DNA of 20,434 bases from an uncultured Lachnospiraceae bacterium (GTDB lineage: Bacteria > Bacillota > Clostridia > Lachnospirales > Lachnospiraceae), in NCBI GenBank assembly GCA_937920345.1, contig CALGVA010000035.1, positions 1-20,434 of the forward strand, written 5' to 3'. Positions 1 to 5,810 of this stretch are shown piece by piece. Within the stretch, counting starts at the first letter, position 1, and each line of letters begins with the position of its first letter. The translations under genes were made by a program, and so were the position numbers. A model generated the notes under the pieces. The model saw nothing but the letters and a program-made list of their open reading frames with translations. It had not been told where the DNA came from and did not search any database.

Positions 1-1
1 A

Positions 2-24
2 TCCGGGAAACTCCCGGACTTTTC
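2..24 (+). terminator. Intrinsic terminator of a gene left of the window
   Basis: A perfect 7-bp stem (TCCGGGA at 2-8, TCCCGGA at 12-18) with a 3-nt loop is followed by CTTTT. This is the shape of a rho-independent terminator for a + strand gene that ends before the window. The T-run is short, so strength is uncertain. Confidence 0.6.
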
Positions 25-77
25 CAAGGAAGATACCCTATTACTTAGCGCTTACTCTTGAAAGACACATTTCATAG

Positions 78-137
78 GCAAAAGATATAATTTCAGCACT
101 TTTATTGACTTTTCTTTTTGCTTATGATATCTTTTGC
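78..137 (+). promoter_or_regulatory. Promoter enclosed by an 11-bp inverted repeat
   Basis: A TTGACT -35 (105-110) and TATCTT -10 (128-133) are separated by 17 nt and lie upstream of the Asn-rich small gene. An 11-bp perfect inverted repeat, GCAAAAGATAT (78-88) and ATATCTTTTGC (127-137), brackets this promoter, its right arm overlapping the -10. It could be a repressor site or a long-loop stem. The promoter call is by eye. Confidence 0.45.
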
Positions 138-193
138 ATTATCAAATTTAATCAGAATTTTGTATGAAAATTTTTTATGGAGGTAAAACTGAA

Positions 194-355
194 ATGAGCA
201 AAGTATCTGGAAATACACATACTCAGAAACAACTAAATAATTATGCCAATCAGCATAATACAAATAATTCTGCTTATCGGGCTAATATGAACAATCATTC
301 TAATCAATTGAATCCGAATAATCAGAATTACAATAATACGAAATCTGGAAAATAG
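194..355 (+). CDS. Asn-rich 53-residue protein made of two 18-residue units
   Basis: I do not know the function. GGAGGT at 179-184 sits 9 nt before the ATG at 194, which favours this start over the upstream in-frame ATG at 164. The protein is very hydrophilic and lacks a signal peptide, membrane segment or cysteine. After a 13-residue head come two aligned 18-residue units (residues 14-31 and 32-49) sharing NN-Y/H-A/S-NQ-x-N-T/P-NN-x-x-Y, followed by a short basic tail. Small proteins with such ANQxNPNN units occur in other bacteria to my recollection. The composition recalls minor small acid-soluble spore proteins, but I see no signature that proves it. The gene stands alone, is AT-rich like the lipoprotein gene to its right, and has its own promoter and a following hairpin. 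Confidence 0.75.
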   Translation: MSKVSGNTHTQKQLNNYANQHNTNNSAYRANMNNHSNQLNPNNQNYNNTKSGK

Positions 356-377
356 GAAAATTGCAATTACATGTTAA

Positions 378-412
378 AAAAGCCAGCCCACTAATCATCC
401 GGATTGGCTTTG
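378..412 (+). terminator. Hairpin after the Asn-rich gene
   Basis: AAAGCCA and TTGGCTTT form an A/T-flanked stem about 25 nt after the stop codon of the small gene, with a further short ATCC/GGAT stem inside. The T-run is only three bases, so this is a weak terminator candidate that might work in both directions. Confidence 0.45.
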
Positions 413-420
413 TTCATGCG

Positions 421-716
421 GTCACTGGATTGCTCTAAAATGGTACATTTTCAACATAGATTTTATGAAGAATCTAGTAAAGTCAAAGGATTTCCACGGG
501 TTCGTATCGAAAAATGCCTATTTTACAGTGTCTTACGAAATTTAGAATGCGAAAAATAACTCGCTTTCGTTTTATGCAGTCCGGTCATATTGAGCAGCCT
601 TCTCTTATCTATCCATTCTCTGTTCTTTCAACTTTGCCGCAAGCTTGGAATAATTCCGATTTATCGGTCTAATAAAGGTCCAAAACAAGGCGGTTGGGTA
701 AATATCGACTATCCCA
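421..716. other. AT-rich stretch with no supported gene
   Basis: I see no gene with both a ribosome site and a coherent frame here. On the - strand, short frames after the GNAT fragment (roughly 600-716, then 540-600) are interrupted by stops at about 600 and 530, which suggests decayed coding DNA of unknown origin. No terminal inverted repeats of an insertion sequence are visible. Confidence 0.5.
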
Positions 717-863
717 CCGCCCTGTCACCTCATGAAATGCCATAATCCTAATTGCCGTATCAGCGTCTTTCAAAATCAATGCACGCTTATTTTTAATATA
801 CTCCTGCAACTGTCCAAGGTACTGCTTCTCATCCAGGTGCGGAAAACCGTCAATGATAAGGTG
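717..863 (-). repeat. Direct repeat copy A: fragment of a GNAT acetyltransferase gene
   Basis: This 147-bp segment matches 1548-1694 with about 10 differences and no gaps, in the same orientation. Read on the - strand it encodes the middle of an N-acetyltransferase, from about IIDGFPHLDEKQYL through KNKRALILKDADTAI to HEVTGR. Unlike copy B it keeps a Gln codon where B has a stop. It starts only 3 bp beyond the stop codon of the lipoprotein gene, has no start of its own, and its frame runs into unrelated sequence and a stop at about 665. It is a gene fragment and not an expressed gene. Confidence 0.85.
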
Positions 864-866
864 TAT

Positions 867-1388
867 TTATTCATAATAATAATCTATTGCTTCTTTAATT
901 TTATCTCCTAACTCAATCCATATATCTTCACTTATTGTCATTGTCATATCTGATTCTTCTGATAAAGTAACATTCATTTCACTAGTCATCATAATTTCTG
1001 CAATCTTCCCATATATTGCACTTGCTTTCTCAATTTGCTGAAATTTTTGTTTATCATCATCTGTTACACTTCCAGATGCAAAATTATTTAAATAGGAAGT
1101 CCATATCGGACTTTCACATATTTTTTGTCCTAAATCATCTATTTCATCTGTCACAAAATCAATGGACTGCTCTTTGCTAATATCAATTGTATTGTACCAT
1201 TTAGTAACTTTAGGCAAAAATTCTTTTATCAATTCGACATCTGAATCTTGCAATTCACTAACACTTTCTATATTGAATTTATTTTCATTAGGTTTTTCAA
1301 TATAATATTCTGATTTTGATGAGCAACCAGACGTCAATAATGCTGTCATCAAACATATTGCTATCACCATTCTTTTTATTGCTTTCAT
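867..1388 (-). CDS. Predicted lipoprotein of unknown function
   Basis: A 173-residue protein with a typical lipoprotein signal: basic start (MKAIKRM), hydrophobic core, then LLTSGC, so processing at Cys22 and anchoring on the outer face of the membrane are likely. The mature part is acidic and mostly helical with no domain I recognise. AAGGAG lies 7 nt before the ATG. A TTGATT-17-TATAAT promoter precedes it. The gene is clearly more AT-rich than the genes to its right and lies between two diverged direct copies of a GNAT gene segment, the 3' copy starting 3 bp after the stop. This suggests that it arrived as an insertion. No partner gene is present, and the role (immunity, sensing or adhesion) cannot be assigned. 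Confidence 0.8.
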   Translation of the reverse strand: MKAIKRMVIAICLMTALLTSGCSSKSEYYIEKPNENKFNIESVSELQDSDVELIKEFLPKVTKWYNTIDISKEQSIDFVTDEIDDLGQKICESPIWTSYLNNFASGSVTDDDKQKFQQIEKASAIYGKIAEIMMTSEMNVTLSEESDMTMTISEDIWIELGDKIKEAIDYYYE

Positions 1389-1425
1389 AAAATTTCTCCT
1401 TGTATATGATTATTCTATTGTCAGT

Positions 1426-1454
1426 ATTATAATCATTCTCACGAATATAATCAA
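1426..1454 (-). promoter_or_regulatory. Promoter of the lipoprotein gene
   Basis: Read on the - strand: TTGATT (1449-1454), a 17-nt spacer, then TATAAT (1426-1431), about 37 nt before the ATG. The -10 is perfect and the -35 is a 4/6 match to the sigma-A consensus. Confidence 0.6.
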
Positions 1455-1511
1455 CCCTCCCCCATCTATTCCCATAATCAAATAAATATTAGATTTTGAG
1501 ACGCGACATAT

Positions 1512-1859
1512 TCACCCTACCAATTTACCACTAATTATCATATCTATCCGCCCTGTCACCTCATGAAATGCCATAATCCCGATTGCCGTATCAGCGTCTT
1601 TCAATATCAATGCACGCTTATTTTTGATATACTCCTACAACTGTTCAAGGTACTGCTTCTCATCCAGGTGCGGAAAACCGTCAATAACGAAGTGAACCAG
1701 TTCTATCCATGACGATATATCTTCCTGTGTTGCAAAGACGATTTTATGCTGCCATTCTTTTTCCTCTAAATTTGCAGGATTTTCATTCAAGACATATCTT
1801 AGCGGCAATGGATAAAATTCTTCTTCCGCCCTGTACCTGTTAGGAGATTTTCTATACAT
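1512..1859 (-). pseudogene. Broken GNAT-family acetyltransferase gene (5' part)
   Basis: The frame starts at an ATG at 1859 and encodes 74 residues before a TAG at 1635-1637. Beyond the TAG the same frame continues with EYIKNKRALILKDADTAIG, HEVTGRID and ends at a TGA at 1512-1514. Copy A of the repeat has CAG (Gln) at the TAG position, so the stop is a point mutation within an originally longer reading frame. The pattern (regulatory N-terminus, then an ALILKDADTAIGIMAF strand pair and a GRID turn) is that of GNAT acetyltransferases, which move an acetyl group from acetyl-CoA. The acetyl-CoA-binding region that should follow is missing. No good ribosome site precedes the ATG. The 74-residue N-terminal piece could still be made but would be inactive. 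Confidence 0.7.
1548..1694 (-). repeat. Direct repeat copy B (inside the GNAT pseudogene)
   Basis: Partner of the segment at 717-863, same orientation, offset 831 bp. Differences include the change that creates the TAG stop at 1635-1637 and four changes near its right end. The lipoprotein gene and its promoter lie wholly between the two copies. The ~7% divergence means that the copies are not a recent duplication within this lineage, or that one was brought in from another strain. Confidence 0.85.
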
Positions 1860-1934
1860 AGTCCCTGAATTATTTTCAAATACTCTCCCGCATATTTCTC
1901 CTGTCCGCGCATATACTGTTCCCGAGGTGATTCC

Positions 1935-2495
1935 ATGAAACAGTTAAAGCGCTATACGATCATAGGAATATTTTTCGTGCTGATCCTGGGCACCCTGTCC
2001 CATTTTCTGTATGACTGGTCCGGCAATAATGCTATCGTCGGTCTGTTTACACCGGTCAATGAGTCCGTATGGGAGCATATGAAACTGGTGTTCTTCCCCA
2101 TGCTGTTCTATTCCCTGTTCATGATCTCCAGGCTTAAGGGAACCTATCCATGTATCACTTTTGCATTTTGCTGCGGAATCCTTGCCGGAACATTGCTGAT
2201 TCCTGCCTTATACTACGGTTATACTTTCATTCTGGGTAATGACAGTTTTATTCTGGATATCTGCATATTCATTCTGAGCGTCCTGGTCGCATTTGGACTT
2301 GCTTACAAGTTTACTTTATCCTGCGTTCCGGCTGCTTATACACTCCCGTCCTGCTGCCTCGTCTGCCTTCTTTTCATCTGCTTTCTGTTATTCTCCTATC
2401 ATGCACCGGCTGCTCTGATCTTTGAAGACCCGGCCGCATCACGAAAGCAGGGACAGTCGAGCGCCGCTCTTCTGTCCCTGTTTTTTACGCCATGA
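1935..2495 (+). CDS. DUF6512-like integral membrane protein
   Basis: A 186-residue hydrophobic protein with about five membrane segments (roughly residues 8-25, 52-65, 73-95, 105-125, 132-153). The N-terminal block with YDWSGNN, then LFTPVNESVWEHMKLVFFPM, is what I recognise as the DUF6512 family, whose function is unknown. GAGGTG lies 8 nt before the ATG. The family-like sequence ends around HAPAALIFEDP (residues 156-166). The last ~20 residues are translated from a strong terminator hairpin (2448-2486), so the natural stop may have been lost. It is divergent from the GNAT pseudogene on the left and convergent with the coiled-coil gene on the right, the two coding ends overlapping by 11 bp. 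Confidence 0.75.
   Translation: MKQLKRYTIIGIFFVLILGTLSHFLYDWSGNNAIVGLFTPVNESVWEHMKLVFFPMLFYSLFMISRLKGTYPCITFAFCCGILAGTLLIPALYYGYTFILGNDSFILDICIFILSVLVAFGLAYKFTLSCVPAAYTLPSCCLVCLLFICFLLFSYHAPAALIFEDPAASRKQGQSSAALLSLFFTP
2448..2486 (+). terminator. Strong intrinsic terminator inside a CDS end
   Basis: CAGGGACAG (2448-2456) pairs perfectly with CTGTCCCTG (2472-2480) and is followed by six T. This is a textbook + strand terminator, yet it lies within the last codons of the DUF6512 frame, which stops at 2495. Confidence 0.85.
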
Positions 2496-2724
2496 CTTCT
2501 TCATGATCTGTCACATATTGCTGCAGTATCTCTGTGGCTTCCTGTACGTCCAGATTGGTCTCTTTAATGAAATCGTACAGCGTTTCCACCTCTCTTTGCT
2601 TCTGCTCGCTGATTAAGGCTTCCAGCTCCTCTCTTTCGTGTTCCAGCCTCAGTTCCATGCCGGATATGATTTCCTGCTTCTGCCTGATCTTCTCTTCAAT
2701 CGACCTTCTCTGCCCTCTTGCCAT
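2485..2724 (-). CDS. Small coiled-coil protein, unknown function
   Basis: A 79-residue, highly charged protein. Residues 8-50 (EEKIRQKQEIISG through EALISEQKQRE) form an almost continuous heptad-compatible helix. A second amphipathic helix (residues 57-70, TNLDVQEATEILQQ) ends the protein. The basic head MARGQRRS recalls small Lachnospiraceae proteins that I cannot name. GGAGGT 6 nt before the ATG supports the start. No membrane segment, signal or cysteine is present. It lies 76 bp downstream of the SCP2 gene on the same strand and could be cotranscribed with it, though a TATACT box at about 2757 may give it its own promoter. Confidence 0.75.
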   Translation of the reverse strand: MARGQRRSIEEKIRQKQEIISGMELRLEHEREELEALISEQKQREVETLYDFIKETNLDVQEATEILQQYVTDHEEVMA

Positions 2725-2800
2725 ATTTTACCTCCAAAATAATCTAATCTATTAGAGTATACGGACAAGTTACTGATTTTATTCATATTACTTTCGTCTT

Positions 2801-3139
2801 TTACGCCTTTGCAGGACTTTTTACCGGAATCTCTTTCAGCAGAGCCGCTTTTCCCACGTTACCCTCCACCTTGATCTTTCCCGTCAGAAATGCCTTGACC
2901 ACATCCAGTTTTCCTGCCGCGATCTCTTTAAGAACCACCGCTTTCGTTGTGACTAATGCGTCACGATCATAATATTCATATGGCTGCACGGTAACCTTTC
3001 CTTCTGCCACTTCCAGATAAAATGCGCCGGCCGCCTCACCTTCCACATTAAACTGAATTGCCAGATGCTCCTTTACTTTAGACGCATCCGCATCCTGATA
3101 CGCCTCCTGTACCTGTCTTACTAACTCTTCATAGGTCAT
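2801..3139 (-). CDS. SCP2 sterol-binding domain protein
   Basis: A 112-residue protein that consists of a single SCP2-like fold: N-terminal helix (MTYEELVRQVQEAYQ), central beta strands (HLAIQFNVEG, GAFYLEVAEGKVTVQPYEY), then the typical C-terminal helix pair (VVLKEIAAGKLDVVKAFLTGKIKVEGNVGKA, split here as seen at residues 68-99). Family members bind lipids or other hydrophobic ligands in a tunnel. The bacterial stand-alone forms have no settled role. A strong AAGGAGG lies 8 nt before the ATG. No signal peptide, so cytoplasmic. A -10-like TATACT lies upstream at about 3181-3186, but the -35 is weak. Confidence 0.85.
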   Translation of the reverse strand: MTYEELVRQVQEAYQDADASKVKEHLAIQFNVEGEAAGAFYLEVAEGKVTVQPYEYYDRDALVTTKAVVLKEIAAGKLDVVKAFLTGKIKVEGNVGKAALLKEIPVKSPAKA

Positions 3140-3236
3140 CTCAAATTCCTCCTTTCCTATATCTAATATGTCTACTGCTTTAGTATAGCATACATAACCT
3201 TTTGAAACTACCTAAGCAGCATCTCTGTTTTCTGAT

Positions 3237-3347
3237 CTATTGTCCTAAAGCTTCCTTCAAAAACCTGATCAGACGCTCACACCCGCTGAGTAATTCTTCA
3301 AACCGCTTCACCTTGGAAGGGTTTGTGGTTCCGATCAGTACTTTCAT
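3237..3347 (-). pseudogene. 36-codon relic of a HAM1/RdgB-type NTP pyrophosphatase
   Basis: The frame starts with MKVLIGTTNPSKVKRFEELL, the conserved first strand and substrate loop (T/S-N-x-x-K) of HAM1/RdgB-type non-canonical purine NTP pyrophosphatases, which are about 200 residues long. After residue 23 it jumps to ERLIRFLKEALGQ and stops. That ending fits the C-terminal helix of the same family as I remember it. An in-frame internal loss of roughly 80% of the gene explains this. AAGGA lies about 10 nt before the ATG and a TTGTAC-17-TATATT promoter lies upstream, so the short frame may still be expressed. It cannot be an active enzyme, because the catalytic metal-binding residues of the middle are gone. 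Confidence 0.7.
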
Positions 3348-3386
3348 CTTTTACTGTCCTTCGTAAGTTTTGAGAATTATGTGGTA

Positions 3387-3415
3387 AATATAGCATACCC
3401 CTATCACTTGTACAA
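3387..3415 (-). promoter_or_regulatory. Promoter of the pyrophosphatase relic, with palindrome on -35
   Basis: On the - strand TTGTAC (3410-3415), a 17-nt spacer and TATATT (3387-3392) make a reasonable sigma-A promoter. The -35 lies in the perfect 10-bp palindrome CTTGTACAAG (3407-3416). The same CTTGTACAA string recurs in the operator of the GntR gene at 3600-3608. Confidence 0.5.
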
Positions 3416-3568
3416 GCGATTTTGTACCTGCTTCATATGCCCCGGCCGCATATCCGCCAAATCCTTTTTAGGATTTCCACATGACAATAAAAGCACTTTG
3501 AAAGCCTATATAATCAAACAATTTTCTTTATAAAATAAACATAAACAAACGCCCGCATTATTTTATGG

Positions 3569-3596
3569 TTGACAAGTCCTCCCAACTTGTTATAAT
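3569..3596 (+). promoter_or_regulatory. Consensus sigma-A promoter of the GntR-ABC operon
   Basis: TTGACA (3569-3574), a 16-nt spacer and TATAAT (3591-3596): both boxes are perfect. A promoter this good normally needs repression, which fits the operator that overlaps its -10 and start site and the repressor gene it drives. The leader to the GntR start codon is about 135 nt. The remaining non-coding DNA on the left (3417-3568) holds nothing I can name. Confidence 0.85.
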
Positions 3597-3616
3597 GTAC
3601 TTGTACAATAAGTACA
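3596..3616 (+). promoter_or_regulatory. Palindromic operator at the transcription start
   Basis: TGTACTT (3596-3602) and AAGTACA (3610-3616) form a perfect inverted repeat around a 7-nt centre, beginning at the last base of the -10 and covering the expected +1. The position fits autorepression by the GntR-family protein encoded just downstream. YtrA-type regulators are known to control their own ABC operons through inverted repeats of this kind. Confidence 0.7.
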
Positions 3617-3737
3617 CTTGTTTATTACATTTTAAAGCTGCTCCTATCCGGCAATATCATCCGCAGTCCCGAGCTTCTCTTTGCGGACCCGGATGGGCGC
3701 AGGAACCGAATACCTACCAGAAACGAAGAGGCACCAT

Positions 3738-4118
3738 ATGGAAATTATCATCAGTAACAACGCAAACAAACCGATCTACGAACAGATCACCTCACAAATA
3801 AAGGCAATGATCATGAGCGGCGAACTGCAGGCCGGCGATTCCATTCCCTCCATGCGGGCTTTGGCAAAATCTATTCACGTAAGCGTGATCACGGTCCAGA
3901 AAGCCTATGAAGATCTGCAGCGGGACGGATTTATCGAAACGACTGTCGGCAGAGGCAGCTTTGTGTCGGCACAGAACAAAGAATTTTATCAGGAAGAACA
4001 GCAGCGTATCGCCGAGGAGCATTTAGCGGCTGCCGCCGAAATCGGACGGATGAACAATATCTCTCTGGAAAAGCTCACTGAACTGCTGGAACTGTTCTAT
4101 CATGAAAGTTTTTTATGA
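3738..4118 (+). CDS. GntR-family (YtrA-type) transcriptional repressor
   Basis: A 126-residue DNA-binding protein. Residues 8-77 are the GntR winged helix: KPIYEQITSQIK, then GDSIPSMRALAKSIHVS, ITVQKAYEDLQRDGFI and the GRGSFV wing. The C-terminal part (80-126) is a short helical region of the size seen in the YtrA subgroup, too small to be a FadR- or HutC-type ligand domain, and is probably for dimerisation. I chose the ATG at 3738 (AGAGG 7 nt upstream) over an in-frame TTG 57 nt earlier because the GntR domain begins right after it. It is the first gene of an operon with an ATPase and a permease and most likely represses them by binding the palindrome at 3596-3616 until an inducer, often a cell-wall-active drug in this subgroup, is present. 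Confidence 0.9.
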   Translation: MEIIISNNANKPIYEQITSQIKAMIMSGELQAGDSIPSMRALAKSIHVSVITVQKAYEDLQRDGFIETTVGRGSFVSAQNKEFYQEEQQRIAEEHLAAAAEIGRMNNISLEKLTELLELFYHESFL

Positions 4119-4138
4119 TACTAATCCTTAAATAGAAA

Positions 4139-4163
4139 GTTGAAAAATCTCTGATTTTTCAAC
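4139..4163 (+). other. Perfect 11-bp hairpin between repressor and ATPase genes
   Basis: GTTGAAAAATC (4139-4149) and GATTTTTCAAC (4153-4163) pair perfectly with a 3-nt loop, 20 nt after the GntR stop and 25 nt before the ATPase ribosome site. There is no T-run after it, so it is more likely a processing or stability element, or a protein site, than a terminator. Confidence 0.6.
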
Positions 4164-4193
4164 CTATTAATATATCCCGAAAGGAGTTCCCAC

Positions 4194-5075
4194 ATGGAGA
4201 ACATTTTAGAATTACATCAGATTTCCAAGACATTTCCGAAATCAGATTTTACGCTGGAAAACCTGTCACTCTCTCTGCCCTACGGCGCAATCATGGGCTT
4301 CGTCGGCGAAAACGGCGCCGGGAAGACTACCACCATCGGCTGCATCCTGAACACACTCCGCAGGGACGGCGGAACAGTGAAACTCTTCGGACAGGAGATG
4401 CAGGACGTGGATACGGATCTTCGTGAAAAAATCGGTGTCGTCTATGACGGTGATAACTTCCCCGGCTTCTGGAACGCCAGGCAGTTATCCCGCGTTATGT
4501 CCGGGCTTTACAGGCAGTGGGACAATGCGTTATTCCAAAAATATCTGGAGGACTTCCGCCTGCCGGTCAAACAGAAAATCAAAAGCTACTCCCGCGGAAT
4601 GACCATGAAATTAGCCATTGCCGCTGCCCTCTCCCACCATCCGCAGCTACTGATTCTGGATGAAGCGACAAGCGGGTTGGATCCCGTCGTACGTGATGAA
4701 ATGCTGGACATATTTCTGACTTTCATACAACAGGAAAATCATTCCATTTTTTTATCGTCCCACATCACAAGCGATCTGGAAAAAGTGGCGGACTATATTA
4801 CTTTTATTCATAACGGCCGACTTATCACCACTGTTTCCAAAAACGACCTTGTTTATCGTTATGCCGTTTTACGCTGTAAGGAAAGCCAGTTTCTTGCACT
4901 GGATCCCGGCGACATTCTCGCCTTCCGCAAACGGGATTATCAGATCGACGTACTGGTTGCTGACGGCCAAGAAGCACAGCGGAAATACAAAGATATTGTG
5001 GCAGATCACGTTTCCATCGATGAAATGATGCTGTTATTCATAAAAGGAGAACGCGGGCAAACTCCTTTTGCGTAA
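4194..5075 (+). CDS. ABC transporter ATP-binding protein (YtrB/BcrA-like)
   Basis: A 293-residue cytoplasmic ATPase that powers an ABC-2 type exporter. Walker A is GENGAGKTT (38-46), the signature is YSRGM (132-136) in place of the usual LSGGQ, Walker B is LLILDEA (152-158), the D-loop SGLDP follows and the switch His is in SSH (188-190). The Q-loop region reads GVVYDGDNFP and lacks the usual Gln, as is common in this exporter subgroup. Residues about 215-293 are a C-terminal extension, typical of ATPases tied to GntR regulators. AAGGAG lies 8 nt before the ATG. The partner permease is 71 bp downstream. With the repressor upstream this is a drug- or peptide-responsive export or resistance module. 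The substrate cannot be read from sequence. Confidence 0.9.
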   Translation: MENILELHQISKTFPKSDFTLENLSLSLPYGAIMGFVGENGAGKTTTIGCILNTLRRDGGTVKLFGQEMQDVDTDLREKIGVVYDGDNFPGFWNARQLSRVMSGLYRQWDNALFQKYLEDFRLPVKQKIKSYSRGMTMKLAIAAALSHHPQLLILDEATSGLDPVVRDEMLDIFLTFIQQENHSIFLSSHITSDLEKVADYITFIHNGRLITTVSKNDLVYRYAVLRCKESQFLALDPGDILAFRKRDYQIDVLVADGQEAQRKYKDIVADHVSIDEMMLLFIKGERGQTPFA

Positions 5076-5146
5076 TTGGTTTTACAAATTCAGAGATACA
5101 CAGACTGCATAAACGATTACAAAGACAACAAAGAAATGAGGTAAAT

Positions 5147-5800
5147 ATGAAAGGACTTATCAAAAACAACTTATACACCGCTCTTCCAAACGTCAAAGTA
5201 TTTTTTGCCACTATGATACTGCTGGGTGTCTTCGTCATTGTGACGGGCGCGGGATCTCCCGCTCTGATTACCTGTCTGCTGTCTGTGATGATCGGCTTCT
5301 CATTCATTTCACTCGAAAGCGCAGGTCTGGAAAACACTTCCAAATGGATCAGATACAAGCTGACAGCTCCCGTGAAAAGATCCGACATCGTAAAAAGCCT
5401 CTATCTCAGTCTGCTCCTGTGGCTGTCTGCCGGCATCGTTTTCGCGGGAATCAGCGTAGCGGTATCCACAGCACTGCACGGCTGTCCCTTTGACAGAAAT
5501 GTTGACATCCTGTTACTGTTTGTTGCCGGCATCGGAATCAGCCTGTTTATGGGCACCGTTTTCTTCCCGCTTTTCTTTCTGGGCCTCGAAGCGCAATACA
5601 ACGTTTTTCTGTTTGTCAGCATACTCACCGGCATCGGCATAATTGTGGGGATTTGCTTACTGATCAACAGCTTTTTTCCGCATGGCATGACCAGCAGACA
5701 GATTATTCTCAGCGGCATTGCAGTACTGATCTTCTCAGCGCTTGCATTCGCCCTGTCCTGTCCGCTCTCGGTCTATTTATTTCAAAGAAAAGACTACTGA
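5147..5800 (+). CDS. ABC-2 type permease, partner of the GntR-linked ATPase
   Basis: A 217-residue membrane protein with six likely transmembrane segments (about 18-35, 38-56, 88-108, 122-146, 152-174, 184-208), the size and layout of the short ABC-2 permeases. A basic cytoplasmic loop with KWIRYKLTAPVKRSDIVKS (about 66-84) is the usual coupling stretch of this family. GAGG lies 8 nt before the ATG. It is the last gene of the repressor-ATPase-permease operon. Its stop codon is only 10 bp from the stop codon of the permease gene of a second ABC system on the other strand, with no terminator visible between them. Confidence 0.85.
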   Translation: MKGLIKNNLYTALPNVKVFFATMILLGVFVIVTGAGSPALITCLLSVMIGFSFISLESAGLENTSKWIRYKLTAPVKRSDIVKSLYLSLLLWLSAGIVFAGISVAVSTALHGCPFDRNVDILLLFVAGIGISLFMGTVFFPLFFLGLEAQYNVFLFVSILTGIGIIVGICLLINSFFPHGMTSRQIILSGIAVLIFSALAFALSCPLSVYLFQRKDY

Positions 5801-5810
5801 CGACTCCCCT

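Noticed and set aside
421..716. Possible remnant of a transposase or other gene
   Set aside because: Short open stretches on the - strand look protein-like in places but change frame several times, and no terminal repeats or recognisable catalytic motif can be seen.
4139..4163. Terminator between the GntR and ATPase genes
   Set aside because: No T-run follows on the + strand, and the genes form a typical operon.
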